A DNA stretch of 64,000 bases from Sphingobium sp. CECT 9361 (GTDB lineage Bacteria; Pseudomonadota; Alphaproteobacteria; Sphingomonadales; Sphingomonadaceae), in NCBI RefSeq assembly GCF_918741285.1, contig NZ_CAKKNC010000001.1, positions 186,001 through 250,000 of the forward strand, in the 5' to 3' direction. Positions within the stretch are counted from its first letter, which is position 1, and each line of letters begins with the position of its first letter. Below the pieces are notes generated by a model. It did not search any database. It was not told the origin of the DNA and worked only from the letters and a program-made list of their open reading frames with translations. Below, piece by piece: positions 1 to 9,747 of the stretch. The position numbers and the translations under genes are program-made.

Positions 1-1499
1 CCGCCCGATCCCGTTCCGGTGGCAAGATTGGCTTGCACGCCCACATTGGACTGCGCGTAGCTGACGATGTCGACACCCGTACCGCCGTCGATCTGGTCTT
101 CGCCAGCACCTGCGACAATGCGATCATTGCCATCGCCTGCGGTGACGACGGTGCCCGGCGGGTTGGAGAAAAGAACATAGACCGGATTGCCGCTGACCGG
201 ATCGGTAACGACCATATCCGAAGCGCTGTTGACGACTTTGATACCGAAATGGGTGGAGACTTCGACGCTGTTGGAACTGTTCTTCCCGTCGGTCGACAGG
301 CCAAGCTGAACCGGCAGGAAGAATTCATCCTGAAAGCCGCTGGACGCCGCAGCCTTGCCCTCTGCAGGGATATTGTAAACAAGACTGACATCGAAGGCGA
401 AATGCGACTGGTTTGTCGGCAACGGCACGGTTTTTCCCGTGGCATCGACAGTGGTGGTCAGCTTGGTAATGTTGCCTGCGTCAACCGCGACCAGCCATCC
501 CTTGTCGGTCTGCGTGGCGTTGGCGATGGAATAGCCCGCAGGCAGGGACGGGATCAGAATCGACAGCAGCGACAGATCCTTGGCAGGAACCATCGCTTCG
601 ACATGCAGAACGCGCAGGGACGTGCCGGACGGCGTTATCGCTGGATTGTCGGCATAGATGGTGTCGTCACCTGCCGTTCCGCTGACCTGTTCCTTGGTTG
701 ATTGCGCGCCATAGCTGGCGTCCTTTGCCGATCCGGTGCCACCTGTGGAACCGCGCACGACGGTTTCCCCGGCTTCGGCGCCGGTTTTCACGCCTTCCTG
801 GTTGAACAGGGTGAATTTAAGCTGAGGCACCAACTTGCCAATGCCGGCCTCGCCAATCGCATCATCCGGCGTAGGCTCGACGGAGCGCGCCGATGGCGGG
901 CTGGCGGGGGCACCGGCACTGGAGGGCGTGTTGCTGATCTTCTGCGTCAGACGGCTCGCGTCTTCATCGGACTTGTGCTGGTTGTCTTCCTTGGCCGCCG
1001 CGTTGGCCTGCGACTGGGCGGAATCGGTGGGCTGAATGCCTCCGGCGTTCTTGTCCTTTTCGCCTACCGCCTGCTTCGTCGTTTCCTCGTCGGCGCTGGC
1101 AGACGACAGTCCGAATTTTATGGGCGAAGACTGTTCCTTGATTTCGCCGACGCCGTCCACGGCCGCTTCGGCCGCCATGGTCTTGTCCTTGAACACCAAT
1201 TGAGGATTGCTACCGGAAAACACAGCAAGTGCCATGCCGGGGATAATGATCTTCGTGCCGTCTTCAAACAGCAGGACGACATCGACATCGATAATTTCTG
1301 CTTTGAACGCGCCGAAGAAGCGTTCCAACACGGCACGACCATCGTCGCCCAGATTGATAATCTTGGCATCGCCATAATTGGTCATGCCCTTTGCGACGTT
1401 CACGTCGATATCTGCGGGCACTTCGGCGGCATGCGCGACAGGCTCTTTGATAACGGCACCCTTGCCGCCCCGTCCCGTACTGCCTTTAATCCTGGCCAT
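1..1499 (-). CDS. RTX-type large exoprotein/adhesin, N-terminal part (runs off left edge)
   Basis: An open frame of 499 codons with no stop is seen on the minus strand; the C-terminus lies outside the window. The start ATG at 1499 has AGGAA 9 nt upstream. Residues 1-120 form a compact N-terminal module containing FEDGTKIIIPGMAL, which resembles the N-terminal region of LapA/BapA-type adhesins. Residues about 130-260 are a polar Ala/Ser/Glu/Pro linker, followed by a beta-rich region. RTX-like glycine/aspartate repeats follow (GTAGDDTIY near residue 270; GDGNDRI, GAGEDQIDGGTGVD near 455-475). Such repeats bind calcium outside the cell in type I secreted proteins. The gene sits 119 bp downstream of a TolC-family gene on the same strand, which supports type I export. 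There is no Sec signal peptide, as expected. I see no TAAG/PAAG-type LapG site in the visible part. Specific function (biofilm adhesin, S-layer or enzyme) is unknown. Confidence 0.75.
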   Translation of the reverse strand, partial: MARIKGSTGRGGKGAVIKEPVAHAAEVPADIDVNVAKGMTNYGDAKIINLGDDGRAVLERFFGAFKAEIIDVDVVLLFEDGTKIIIPGMALAVFSGSNPQLVFKDKTMAAEAAVDGVGEIKEQSSPIKFGLSSASADEETTKQAVGEKDKNAGGIQPTDSAQSQANAAAKEDNQHKSDEDASRLTQKISNTPSSAGAPASPPSARSVEPTPDDAIGEAGIGKLVPQLKFTLFNQEGVKTGAEAGETVVRGSTGGTGSAKDASYGAQSTKEQVSGTAGDDTIYADNPAITPSGTSLRVLHVEAMVPAKDLSLLSILIPSLPAGYSIANATQTDKGWLVAVDAGNITKLTTTVDATGKTVPLPTNQSHFAFDVSLVYNIPAEGKAAASSGFQDEFFLPVQLGLSTDGKNSSNSVEVSTHFGIKVVNSASDMVVTDPVSGNPVYVLFSNPPGTVVTAGDGNDRIVAGAGEDQIDGGTGVDIVSYAQSNVGVQANLATGTGSG

Positions 1500-1618
1500 C
1501 GCGCGAAGTTCCTATTTGTTCAGATACAGCCTATCCGGCGGCGCGTTTAAAAATGGTAAACGACGCATTTACCGTGTTGCCGCGACAGGGCGGCGCTTTG
1601 ATATCCCGGCGTTTTTGC

Positions 1619-3202
1619 TCAGCGTTTTGCGCCGGGTGCGGGAACGACGAGCGGGGGCAGGGGCTCGCCGCCACTCACCAGGTCGAACAATCCACCCAGC
1701 TTCTGCAGCACGCGAAACTCGGTGGCAGTCTTTGCGGTCATGTTCGCAATCTGGTTGGCACGTGCGTTGAACAGGATTTGCTGGCTATCCAGCAGGTCGA
1801 ACACAGTGCGACGACCTTCACGGAATTGCTGAGCATAAAGATCGACGACCTTTTCCGCCGAAGCAATTTCGGACTCGATAGTGACGATCTTGCCGCGCGC
1901 GGCTTCCAATGCGTTGAAGTCGATGCGTATGTCCTGCTCGACTTCGCGACGACGCCGATCCAGTTCATAATCGGCTTCGCGCAGCCGCGCGGAGATGCGA
2001 TTGCGTACGGCGATATCCGCGCCACCGTTGAAGAAGTTGTACGTGACGGTCAGCATCGCGCGCGCATCCTGATTCCTGCCGGTACGGCCTTGAACATCCT
2101 CTTTCCAGTTGCCCTGCGCCTGAAGGGCGACACGGGGAAAGAACGTGCCGGTCTGGCTGGCGCGCTGGCGATCCAGCGAGCGCCGGTCCTCCACCGCTTG
2201 TGCCATGCGAGGGCTACGATCGTCGATCAGGCCCACGGCCGCGTCGGATGACGTCGGCAGCGCGGCGGCAGGCGACGGCAGATCGATGGCGAGACCGGGC
2301 AAATGATTGGTCAGGCGACGATAAGACTCCCGTGCCTGCTGCAACGCGCTGGTACGGTCGAGCAAGGTGGCCTTGACGTTTTCGAGCCGCGCTTTTGCGC
2401 GACTGATGTCGGCAGGCGTGGTCAGCCCCAGATCGTTCTGGATGGTGACGATCTTCACGATCTTCTCGTTAGCCGTAATTTCCTGATTGGAAAGATCCAC
2501 GAGTTTTTGCTGCTGGAGCAGGCTCAGATACGCTGTCGCGATATCGTAGGAGATGGCTTCGATCCGCTCGCGGGTTGCCCACTGCGCGCTGCGATAGGAG
2601 GCACGTGCGCGCTTGATATCATTGATGGTGGTGCCGAAATCCCAGACATTCTGATTCAGGGTTACGACCCCTTCGCTGCGTCGCAAGGTGGTGTTCGCGC
2701 CGACCTGCGGCTGATTGAGTTCGCCACCCAGCGCTACGGTCGCGTCGAGATGGGGCAGATAGCCTGAGCGCGCTTCGTCGACGCCAAATCGGGCATCGTC
2801 CTGCCGTGCGAGGGCAATCTGAATTTCCGGATTGCCCTTCAGGGATTCAACGATGGCATCGCGCAGGGATTCAACCGCGCCAGGGGGCGGTTCCATATTC
2901 TCGCGCTCGGCCTGCGCCGTTTCCGCCGGATCGGCGGGCATTGGTGGTAAAGTGCCATCGGGACCGGCGGCATAAGGATCATGAAGCGCGGGCGGCGCTA
3001 CGACCGTCACAGGAACGGCCGCAGATGGCTCAGGCATTGCGGCTTGTGCAAGTTTGGGGGTGTTCAGAGCGGCAACGGGGGTTCCGTCAGGCAATGGCCC
3101 CGCCACATCCGCCGCCGAAGACGGTGCCCCTTGCACCAGCAGGGAAACGCACAGCGCCCCCATCGCAACGCTGCGCAAGCTGTTTGCTTTCGATTGTGTC
3201 AT
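1619..3202 (-). CDS. TolC-family outer membrane efflux/type I secretion protein
   Basis: 527 aa. Sec signal peptide at residues 1-30 (cleavage near PSSAAD), then a proline/alanine-rich extension of about 90 residues, then the TolC core with the two repeated outer membrane factor domains (LRDAIVESLKGNPEIQIALARQ; later DIRIDFNALEAARGKIVTIE). The C-terminal helix FREGRRTVFDLLDSQQILFNAR is typical of LapE/AgeA-type type I secretion outer membrane proteins. It would trimerise into an outer membrane channel and periplasmic tunnel. It lies directly upstream of the RTX gene, suggesting it exports that protein. The ABC transporter and membrane fusion partners are not in the window. An AGAAGG sequence precedes the start. 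The long Pro-rich N-terminal extension is unusual for TolC. Confidence 0.85.
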   Translation of the reverse strand: MTQSKANSLRSVAMGALCVSLLVQGAPSSAADVAGPLPDGTPVAALNTPKLAQAAMPEPSAAVPVTVVAPPALHDPYAAGPDGTLPPMPADPAETAQAERENMEPPPGAVESLRDAIVESLKGNPEIQIALARQDDARFGVDEARSGYLPHLDATVALGGELNQPQVGANTTLRRSEGVVTLNQNVWDFGTTINDIKRARASYRSAQWATRERIEAISYDIATAYLSLLQQQKLVDLSNQEITANEKIVKIVTIQNDLGLTTPADISRAKARLENVKATLLDRTSALQQARESYRRLTNHLPGLAIDLPSPAAALPTSSDAAVGLIDDRSPRMAQAVEDRRSLDRQRASQTGTFFPRVALQAQGNWKEDVQGRTGRNQDARAMLTVTYNFFNGGADIAVRNRISARLREADYELDRRRREVEQDIRIDFNALEAARGKIVTIESEIASAEKVVDLYAQQFREGRRTVFDLLDSQQILFNARANQIANMTAKTATEFRVLQKLGGLFDLVSGGEPLPPLVVPAPGAKR

Positions 3203-3343
3203 GCCCTGTGGACCTTCTCATTCCCAAGCACGCCTTTGATCAAGGCGGAACCGTTACGATCTTTGGGAAGGGAAATGAGGCAATATGGTTAACATCGAAT
3301 TAAGCCTAAAAGTGACCTGCGCCGAGCCGTTAATAATCGTCCC

Positions 3344-4567
3344 CTAAAGCGCGTCGAAGTCGATGGGCTGATGCCGATCCAATGTCCGCGATGCGTCAGG
3401 CATCGGGTATTTGAGGCCTGTCGCGCAGTTGAAGAGCACAATGCGGGCGTCCGCCTCGATCCAGCCCTGCGCGATGGCATGGCGACAGGCCGCCAGCGTC
3501 GCCCCGCCTTCCGGGCAGAGCAGCAGGCCGTCCTTGCGGGCAGTGTCGTCGACGGCAGCAAGGATCGCATCGTCCTCCACTGCGATGGCCCGCCCGCCGC
3601 TTTCGCGCACTGCCCGCAGGATCAGGAAGTCGCCCACTGCGCGGGGTACCCGGATGCCCGCCGCCACGGTATGTGCGTCCTGCCAGCGTTCGGCATGTTC
3701 GACGCCATCGTCGAACGCCTTCACAATCGGGGCGCAGCCGCCGGCCTGCACTGCGAACATCTTCGGGCGCTGCGATCCGATCCAGCCGAGCGCTTCCAGT
3801 TCGTCGAACGCCTTCCACATGCCGATCAGTCCGGTGCCGCCGCCCGTCGGATAAAAGATCGCATCGGGCAGCGACCAGCCGAATTGTGCGGCCAGTTCCA
3901 GGCCCATCGTCTTTTTGCCTTCTATCCGATAGGGCTCCTTGAGCGTGGAAAAGTCGAACCAGCGGCCCTGCTTCGCACCCTCGGCAATGATAGCGCCGCA
4001 ATCGTCGATCAGGCCGTTAACGCGCCATACCCGTGCGCCCTGCATGGCGATTTCGCGGACGTTGATTTCCGGCGTATCGTCCGGGCAAAGGACGATAGTC
4101 TCGATCCCACAGCGTGTTGCATAAGCCGCCAGCGCTGCGCCAGCATTACCGTTTGTGGGCATGGCGATCCGGGTAATGCCCAGCGCCTTTGCCATGGCGA
4201 CCGCCATCACCAGTCCGCGCGCCTTGAACGATCCGGTGGGCAGGCGCCCTTCGTCCTTCACCAGCACGTTGGGGCCGCCAGTGGCGGGGATGGGCACGAG
4301 CGGCGTTTCGATCTCACCCAAGCTGACGATGTCGTGGGTGTGGCGCACAGGCAGCAACTCGCGCCAGCGCCACAGGTCGGTGGGCCGCGCTGCGATATCG
4401 TCCCGGGTGACATGCGCTCGTATGGCGTCGAGGTCATAGCGGACCAGCAAGGGTCGCCCTGCCTGTGAGAGCCCCTGTATGACGTCCGCTTCATAGCGTT
4501 CGCCACTGATGGAACATTCAAGATGGGTGACGAAGGTAGTGCGGTCGGTCGTGAGATTGCTGTTCAT
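3344..4567 (-). CDS. thrC: Threonine synthase (PLP fold type II)
   Basis: 407 aa, cytosolic. The PLP lysine is K115 in PTGSFKARG, the phosphate-binding glycine loop is PTGGGTGLIG, and the asparagine loop PTNGNAGAA follows. The N-terminal LECSISGERYEAD and RYDLDAIR segments are typical of the short threonine synthases that convert O-phosphohomoserine to threonine. Related enzymes of the same fold (threonine dehydratase, cysteate synthase) cannot be excluded from motifs alone. The gene stands alone between tolC and a small minus-strand gene; no other threonine genes are nearby. Confidence 0.75.
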   Translation of the reverse strand: MNSNLTTDRTTFVTHLECSISGERYEADVIQGLSQAGRPLLVRYDLDAIRAHVTRDDIAARPTDLWRWRELLPVRHTHDIVSLGEIETPLVPIPATGGPNVLVKDEGRLPTGSFKARGLVMAVAMAKALGITRIAMPTNGNAGAALAAYATRCGIETIVLCPDDTPEINVREIAMQGARVWRVNGLIDDCGAIIAEGAKQGRWFDFSTLKEPYRIEGKKTMGLELAAQFGWSLPDAIFYPTGGGTGLIGMWKAFDELEALGWIGSQRPKMFAVQAGGCAPIVKAFDDGVEHAERWQDAHTVAAGIRVPRAVGDFLILRAVRESGGRAIAVEDDAILAAVDDTARKDGLLLCPEGGATLAACRHAIAQGWIEADARIVLFNCATGLKYPMPDASRTLDRHQPIDFDAL

Positions 4568-4626
4568 GGCGCACAGCCTTGCCGGGCAACGGGCCGTGCC
4601 ACAAGAGCAGCGTTTGACGTATCGAC

Positions 4627-4782
4627 TTAAGCTGCGCGCTGTCCTGCCGCAATTGCGCCGAGCCGATGGATCATATCATCGAGACGCGCAGGTTCGCGAC
4701 ATGCGGAGCCTCTGGGTTGCTCGCGCATCAGCGCCTGCATCCGGTAGCAAACACTTGCGAATCCATCCTTTTTGTCGGCCAT
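4627..4782 (-). CDS. Small hypothetical protein, 51 aa
   Basis: Short frame MADKKDGFASVCYRMQALMR... ending in AAGQRAA. It fills the 269-bp gap between thrC and the acyltransferase fusion on the same strand. The start is supported by GAAGGA about 6-7 nt upstream. It is polar, with two cysteines, no membrane segment and no recognised domain. It is called on ribosome-binding site, codon use and orientation only. Confidence 0.45.
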   Translation of the reverse strand: MADKKDGFASVCYRMQALMREQPRGSACREPARLDDMIHRLGAIAAGQRAA

Positions 4783-4836
4783 GCCCTGTCCTTCTATCCG
4801 AAGGCTCCGACCTAGCGGGACATGGTTAACAACGAC

Positions 4837-7800
4837 TTACGGTGTTGCCTTCGCCATGTCCCCCATCGTTACATAGTCGATCTTGCCCGTACCCAGCGCC
4901 GGCAGCTTTTCGACGACACGAATATCGCGCGGGATGGCCAGTTCGGAAATGCCATTGGCTTTGCCCCATGCCTGCAGTTCTGCGGATTTCGTGCCTTGTC
5001 GCGTGGTGAACAGCACCATCTGTTCACCCTTGCGCGCGTCCGGTCGCGTGACCACGGCATGTTCAGCATCCGGCCAGGCGGCGGCGGCATAGCCTTCGAC
5101 GGCGGGCAGCGAGATCATCTCTCCGCCGATCTTGGCAAAGCGTTTGGCGCGACCCCGGATAACGACGAAGCCTTCCTCGTCGATGGTGACGATGTCGCCG
5201 CTGTCATGCCAGCCGTTTTCCGGCGGTTGGAGGACGCCGGGTGCGTCGGCTTTCAGATACCCCGCCATGATATTGGGGCCACGGATGGACAGTCGTCCGC
5301 CTTCCTCGATCCCCGGCACCGGGTCCAGCTTCGCCTCTATCCCTGGCAGCAGGCGCCCAACCGACCCTGCGCGGAAGTGCATTGGCGTGTTGACCGCGAT
5401 GACGGGTCCGGCTTCGGTCGCGCCATAGCCTTCCAAAATGCGCAGGCCGAATTTGTCCGAATAGGCTTTGCGCGTCTCATCGCGCACCCGCTCGGCTCCA
5501 GCGAAGATGTAGCGCAGCGAATAGAAGTCATAGTTATGCGCCATACGGGCATAGCCTGATAGGAAGGTGTCGGTGCCGAACAGGATCGTCGCATTGGCGT
5601 CATAAGCCAGTGCCGGGACCAGCCGATAATGCAGCGGGCTAGGATACAGCACCGTCTTCACCCCATGCAGAATGGGCAGCAGCGTACCGCCGGTCAGACC
5701 GAAGCTGTGGAACACGGGCAGCGCGTTCAGCACGATGTCCGACGAATTGAAGTCGATCCGCGCGGCCAACTGGCGACAGTTTGCCAATAGGTTGCGATGG
5801 GTCAGCACCACACCCTTTGGCAGCCCTTCCGATCCGCTGGTAAAGAGGATAACGGCTGCGGTGTCAGGCGTGATGCGTAAGCGTTTGTGGCTGCGCGCGA
5901 GGAAAGCCGAAGCTAGCACCGCGCGCAGTTTTGCGGATGCGCCAATGCCTGCGCCAATATCCTCCAGCCAAAGGATGCGAACGCCTTCTGCTTCAAGTCC
6001 CGCAACGACCTCACTTAGCTTGGCCTGCTCCACGAAAGCGCGTGCAGTAACGACCGTGCGTATTTCGGCGGCAGTGCAGGCGGCTTTCAAATTAGTGAGA
6101 CCGGCCGTGTAATTCAGCATCGCAGTAATCCGGCCCTTCGCCTGCAAAGCGAAGAAGGTCGCGACCACGGCGGACACATTGGGGAGCATGATGCCCACGG
6201 CTTCGCCTTGCTTCGTACCGGGCGTCAGCGCACGGCCAAGAGCGATGCTGCCGACGATCAGCTTGCCGTAGGTCATCGGCTGACGCTTCACATCTTCGAC
6301 TACCGGGGTTTTGCCGCCGTGGATGTGTTTCGCCTCCAGCAGCGCCTCGAACAACGTCTCGTCGATATGCGACGTTGCGAAAATCATGTCGCTCATCTGG
6401 TCGTAGAGCTGGCGTCCGGCGATAGCGCGGCGCGCACGACCACTCATTTCACCTTCGATCCTGAAGCTGCGCGGGGGCAAGACCGTCAGCCGGATTTTCG
6501 GGAACATCCGCAGCCGTAATTTGCCGCGCAGGCGGGAGAAGGGCGTATATTGCGCGCCATCGATGCGGACGGCGATGATCGGCGCGTTGGACTTGTCTGC
6601 CACCATGCCGGGACCGTCGAAGATTTTCATCAGCGCGCCGGTTACGGTGATGCGGCCTTCGGGGAAGATCACCAATGTGCGGCCTTCGCGCACGGCCTTC
6701 ACCATCGCCTTGGCAGCCATCGGGTTAGTGGGATCGACCGGGAAAGCATCGAACAGGCCGAGGAACGGCTTGATCCACCAGGCATTGGCAATGTGCGTGT
6801 GGACGGCGAAGGTCGGCTTGCCTGGCAGGAACGCTGCAAGCAGCAGGCCGTCAAGGAAGGACACATGATTGACGACCACGACAGCGGGAGAGCCTTCGGC
6901 GGGTATGTTCTCAGCGCCATTGACCTCGACGCGATAGCACAAGCGCAACAGCCCCCGTACCATCGCCTTGATGAGTGTTTCAGGCAGCAGCCAGCAGGAA
7001 ATCAGCGCCACCGCCAGCGTGGCAAATCCCATTGCCCCGATCACGCCCGGCACACTTTCGCCGCGCGCCAGCATGAATGTGACCACAGCGACGACGGTGA
7101 CGGTGATGAGCGAATTGACGATGTTATTGGCGGCGATGGTCCGCGACCGTTCGGCAGGGGGGCTGAACGTCTGTAGAATGGCGTAGAGCGGCACGATGAA
7201 CATTCCGCCGGAGAATGCGATGACGAACAGATCCGCCATGATCCGCCAGCTTCCCTGCGTGGCGACGAACGCGGCGATACCAGCCTCGGGAGTCTGAATT
7301 TGGTACACACTGGTGGACAGCCACAGGTCGATCATGCCGCCCGCCAGCCCAAGTGCGGCGATGGGGACATATTTCGCCGACACCTGTCCACGCAGCAGTC
7401 TGTTGACTAGCAGGGAACCGAACGCCACGCTGAGCGAGAATATAAGCAGGAACAGTGTCGCTACGGATTGTTTCGCGCCCAGCACGCCGCTGACCAGAGG
7501 CGCAAATTCCGACAGCAGGATCGCGCCGACCGCGAAGAACCAGCTTATGCCCAAGATCGACAGCCACACGCCGCGGCCTTTTTGTGCTGAACGCAGGATG
7601 GCCCAGGTCGATTTGAATATATTGCGCTGAATTTTAAGGCCGGGCACGACTGGGGGTGCCGACGGCACGAACAGGCTTGCGGAAAAGCCGATGGCCGCAA
7701 TGCCGATGGCAACGAAGCCTGCGGTCATCGTCGGGATTACCCCAGCGAGCAATTGCCCGCCCAATATGGCCAGAAACGTCCCCGCTTCGATCAGGCCGGT

Positions 7801-8238
7801 GCCGCCCATGATCTCGTTCTTATGAAGATGCTGCGGCAGGATCGAGAACTTCACCGGCCCGAAGATCGTGGAATGTAGGCCCATCATGAACAGCGACGCC
7901 AGCAGCATCGGGATCGACTGAAACCAGAATCCGGTCAGTGCCAGGCTCATGATGCCGACTTCGGCACCTTTGACGATCCGCACCAATTTCGCCTTGTCCA
8001 GCGCATCGGCCAATTGTCCGGCCAATGCGGAAAACAGGAAATAGGGGAGGATGAAGAGGCCCGTCGCGATGGTCGCAAGCACCTCGGCCTTGTCTGGTTC
8101 AGCCCGATACAGGCCGAAATTGGCGAGGAAGAGTAGCGCGAACTTCAGCAGATTGTCGTTGAAGGCACCCAGGAACTGAACGACGAAAAGCGGGGCAAAG
8201 CGCCGTTTGGTTAAAAGCGACAAGTCAGGTGCGGACAT
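4837..8238 (-). CDS. aas: Three-domain fusion: LplT-like MFS transporter, PlsC acyltransferase, acyl-ACP synthetase (Aas)
   Basis: 1133 aa inner-membrane protein. Residues 1 to about 425 are a 12-helix MFS transporter of the LplT lysophospholipid type. Residues about 430-640 are a PlsC-type acyltransferase with the HX4D motif NHVSFLD (H458, D463) and the FPEGR motif. Residues about 650-1133 are an AMP-binding acyl-ACP/acyl-CoA synthetase with the P-loop ILFTSGSEGLPKG and the signature LEGYGATEAGPV. In E. coli LplT and Aas are separate proteins that import lysophospholipids and reacylate them; here all three activities sit in one chain, a known arrangement in many proteobacteria. The role inferred is membrane phospholipid repair or remodelling. 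Confidence 0.88.
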   Translation of the reverse strand: MSAPDLSLLTKRRFAPLFVVQFLGAFNDNLLKFALLFLANFGLYRAEPDKAEVLATIATGLFILPYFLFSALAGQLADALDKAKLVRIVKGAEVGIMSLALTGFWFQSIPMLLASLFMMGLHSTIFGPVKFSILPQHLHKNEIMGGTGLIEAGTFLAILGGQLLAGVIPTMTAGFVAIGIAAIGFSASLFVPSAPPVVPGLKIQRNIFKSTWAILRSAQKGRGVWLSILGISWFFAVGAILLSEFAPLVSGVLGAKQSVATLFLLIFSLSVAFGSLLVNRLLRGQVSAKYVPIAALGLAGGMIDLWLSTSVYQIQTPEAGIAAFVATQGSWRIMADLFVIAFSGGMFIVPLYAILQTFSPPAERSRTIAANNIVNSLITVTVVAVVTFMLARGESVPGVIGAMGFATLAVALISCWLLPETLIKAMVRGLLRLCYRVEVNGAENIPAEGSPAVVVVNHVSFLDGLLLAAFLPGKPTFAVHTHIANAWWIKPFLGLFDAFPVDPTNPMAAKAMVKAVREGRTLVIFPEGRITVTGALMKIFDGPGMVADKSNAPIIAVRIDGAQYTPFSRLRGKLRLRMFPKIRLTVLPPRSFRIEGEMSGRARRAIAGRQLYDQMSDMIFATSHIDETLFEALLEAKHIHGGKTPVVEDVKRQPMTYGKLIVGSIALGRALTPGTKQGEAVGIMLPNVSAVVATFFALQAKGRITAMLNYTAGLTNLKAACTAAEIRTVVTARAFVEQAKLSEVVAGLEAEGVRILWLEDIGAGIGASAKLRAVLASAFLARSHKRLRITPDTAAVILFTSGSEGLPKGVVLTHRNLLANCRQLAARIDFNSSDIVLNALPVFHSFGLTGGTLLPILHGVKTVLYPSPLHYRLVPALAYDANATILFGTDTFLSGYARMAHNYDFYSLRYIFAGAERVRDETRKAYSDKFGLRILEGYGATEAGPVIAVNTPMHFRAGSVGRLLPGIEAKLDPVPGIEEGGRLSIRGPNIMAGYLKADAPGVLQPPENGWHDSGDIVTIDEEGFVVIRGRAKRFAKIGGEMISLPAVEGYAAAAWPDAEHAVVTRPDARKGEQMVLFTTRQGTKSAELQAWGKANGISELAIPRDIRVVEKLPALGTGKIDYVTMGDMAKATP

Positions 8239-8376
8239 GCAGTACTCCAGAGCGAACCGTCACGATAACGCATGACCGCGGCTATGGGTCAATCGTAACC
8301 CGCAGTCAGGCCCATGCCCGAAATAATGGCATAGAAATCTTCCGTACCTTTTCGCATCCTGATACGTTGCTGGTCG

Positions 8377-9618
8377 ATGTCGCAAACCACCCGTATCCTC
8401 TTCGCCCTGCTCGCGGGTATCGCAATCGGTATATTGGGCGCAAATTTGGGTTGGACTACGGCGGCGACCATCGCCGAGCCGATCGGCAATCTGTGGCTTG
8501 ATGCCTTGCGGATGACCGTGGTGCCGCTGGTCGTGTCGCTGCTTATTACCGGGATCGCGCGCACCGCCGACAGCGCCCGTGGCGGCAAGCTCGCGTTGCA
8601 TTCGGTGCTTCTGTTCGTCGGTTTATTGTGGCTGGTCACGGCGATTGCGGCATTTCTAGTGCCAGCTTTGCTCAAGCTCTGGCCGATGCCGCAGCAAGCC
8701 GCAGCGGCACTTAACGCCGCATTGGGCCAATCCCGACCAGAGGTGGGCGCGGCACCGGGCCTTGCCGATTTTCTGAAATCGGTGGTGCCGACCAACCCGA
8801 TTGCGGCAGCGGCCAACGATGCGATGTTGCCCCTGATCCTGTTTGCGACCTTGTTCGCCATTGCCACCACCCGGCTGGATTCCGATGCGCGCGACAGGAT
8901 CACCGGCCTGTTCAGCGCCATCGAACGCGCGATGTTGGAAATCGTCAACTGGGTGTTGTGGATCGCGCCGCTGGGCGTCTTCGCCCTGGCGTTCGTCGTG
9001 GGGATGAAGGCGGGGACGGCGGCCATCGGCGCTTTGGCGCATTACATCATCATCGTTTCTTCTGCGGGGTTTGTCGCGTGGGCGCTGGCCTATCCCTTGG
9101 CGGTATTAGGTGGCGGGGTGCGGCTGCGCGATTTCCTGCGGGCTGTTGCCCCGGCGCAAGCTGTGGCGCTCAGCACCCAAAGCTCGCTCGCGTCGCTGCC
9201 CGCAATGCTGCGTGGATGTCAGCAACTGGGCGTGCCAGTGGAGGTGGCGGGCGTGCCTTTGCCGATTGCCGTTGCGATCTTCCGGGTGACAAGCCCCGCC
9301 ATGAATCTGGCCGTTGCGCTGTATGTTGCGCACTGGATGGGAATGGACTTGTCGGCCAGTGCGATTGCCGCCGGTGCCGTTGTTGCCGCCATCACCACGC
9401 TGGGGTCGATCAGTCTGCCGGGCCAAGTCAGTTTTCTCACGTCGGTTACACCCATAGCATTGGCAATGGGTGTGCCACTGGCGCCGCTCGGCTTGCTGGT
9501 GGCGGTGGAAATGATTCCCGATCTGGTCCGAACGGTGGGCAATGTGACGATGGATGTGGCAGCCACGACCGCACTGGGTCGGCGCCAGAGCAATGCAAAG
9601 AATAGGGAGGGCTTGTAA
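8377..9618 (+). CDS. Dicarboxylate/amino acid:cation symporter (DAACS family)
   Basis: 413 aa membrane protein, SDF family. N-terminal helices and LDALRMTVVPLVVSLLITGI match the conserved NL.K.iv.PLv.s.i region of GltP/DctA transporters. The re-entrant loop region contains STQSSLASLP and the C-terminal half has MNLAVALYVAH and TLGSISLPG, versions of the ion/substrate-binding segments that differ from canonical DctA/GltP (QSS in place of SSS; no NMDGT). The substrate is therefore uncertain. It is divergent from the aas fusion, and a second SDF transporter (dctA) lies at 61.7 kb. Confidence 0.8.
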   Translation: MSQTTRILFALLAGIAIGILGANLGWTTAATIAEPIGNLWLDALRMTVVPLVVSLLITGIARTADSARGGKLALHSVLLFVGLLWLVTAIAAFLVPALLKLWPMPQQAAAALNAALGQSRPEVGAAPGLADFLKSVVPTNPIAAAANDAMLPLILFATLFAIATTRLDSDARDRITGLFSAIERAMLEIVNWVLWIAPLGVFALAFVVGMKAGTAAIGALAHYIIIVSSAGFVAWALAYPLAVLGGGVRLRDFLRAVAPAQAVALSTQSSLASLPAMLRGCQQLGVPVEVAGVPLPIAVAIFRVTSPAMNLAVALYVAHWMGMDLSASAIAAGAVVAAITTLGSISLPGQVSFLTSVTPIALAMGVPLAPLGLLVAVEMIPDLVRTVGNVTMDVAATTALGRRQSNAKNREGL

Positions 9619-9681
9619 TAATATTTACAACGTTACAGTGCTGCAGTGCGCCATACGCACAGAGTTTCACGAATTTTGACG

Positions 9682-9700
9682 GATTCTCGCCATGCGAATC
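9682..9700. promoter_or_regulatory. aceA: Imperfect palindrome upstream of isocitrate lyase
   Basis: GATTCTCGCCATGCGAATC reads as an inverted repeat (GATTC-CGC / GCG-AATC with one unpaired base), 47 bp upstream of the aceA start. It could be an operator for acetate or fatty-acid control of the glyoxylate shunt. This is only a pattern; no regulator gene is adjacent. Confidence 0.25.
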
Positions 9701-9747
9701 AGTAAATCCTTCTACTGATCTTTCATGATTTGAGCGAGGAGTGCCGC

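Noticed and set aside
33..1550. Two adjacent plus-strand open frames of 222 and 282 aa
   Set aside because: Arg/Gly-rich shadow sequence without ribosome-binding sites; the minus strand carries a continuous RTX-protein frame with a good start and recognisable repeats.
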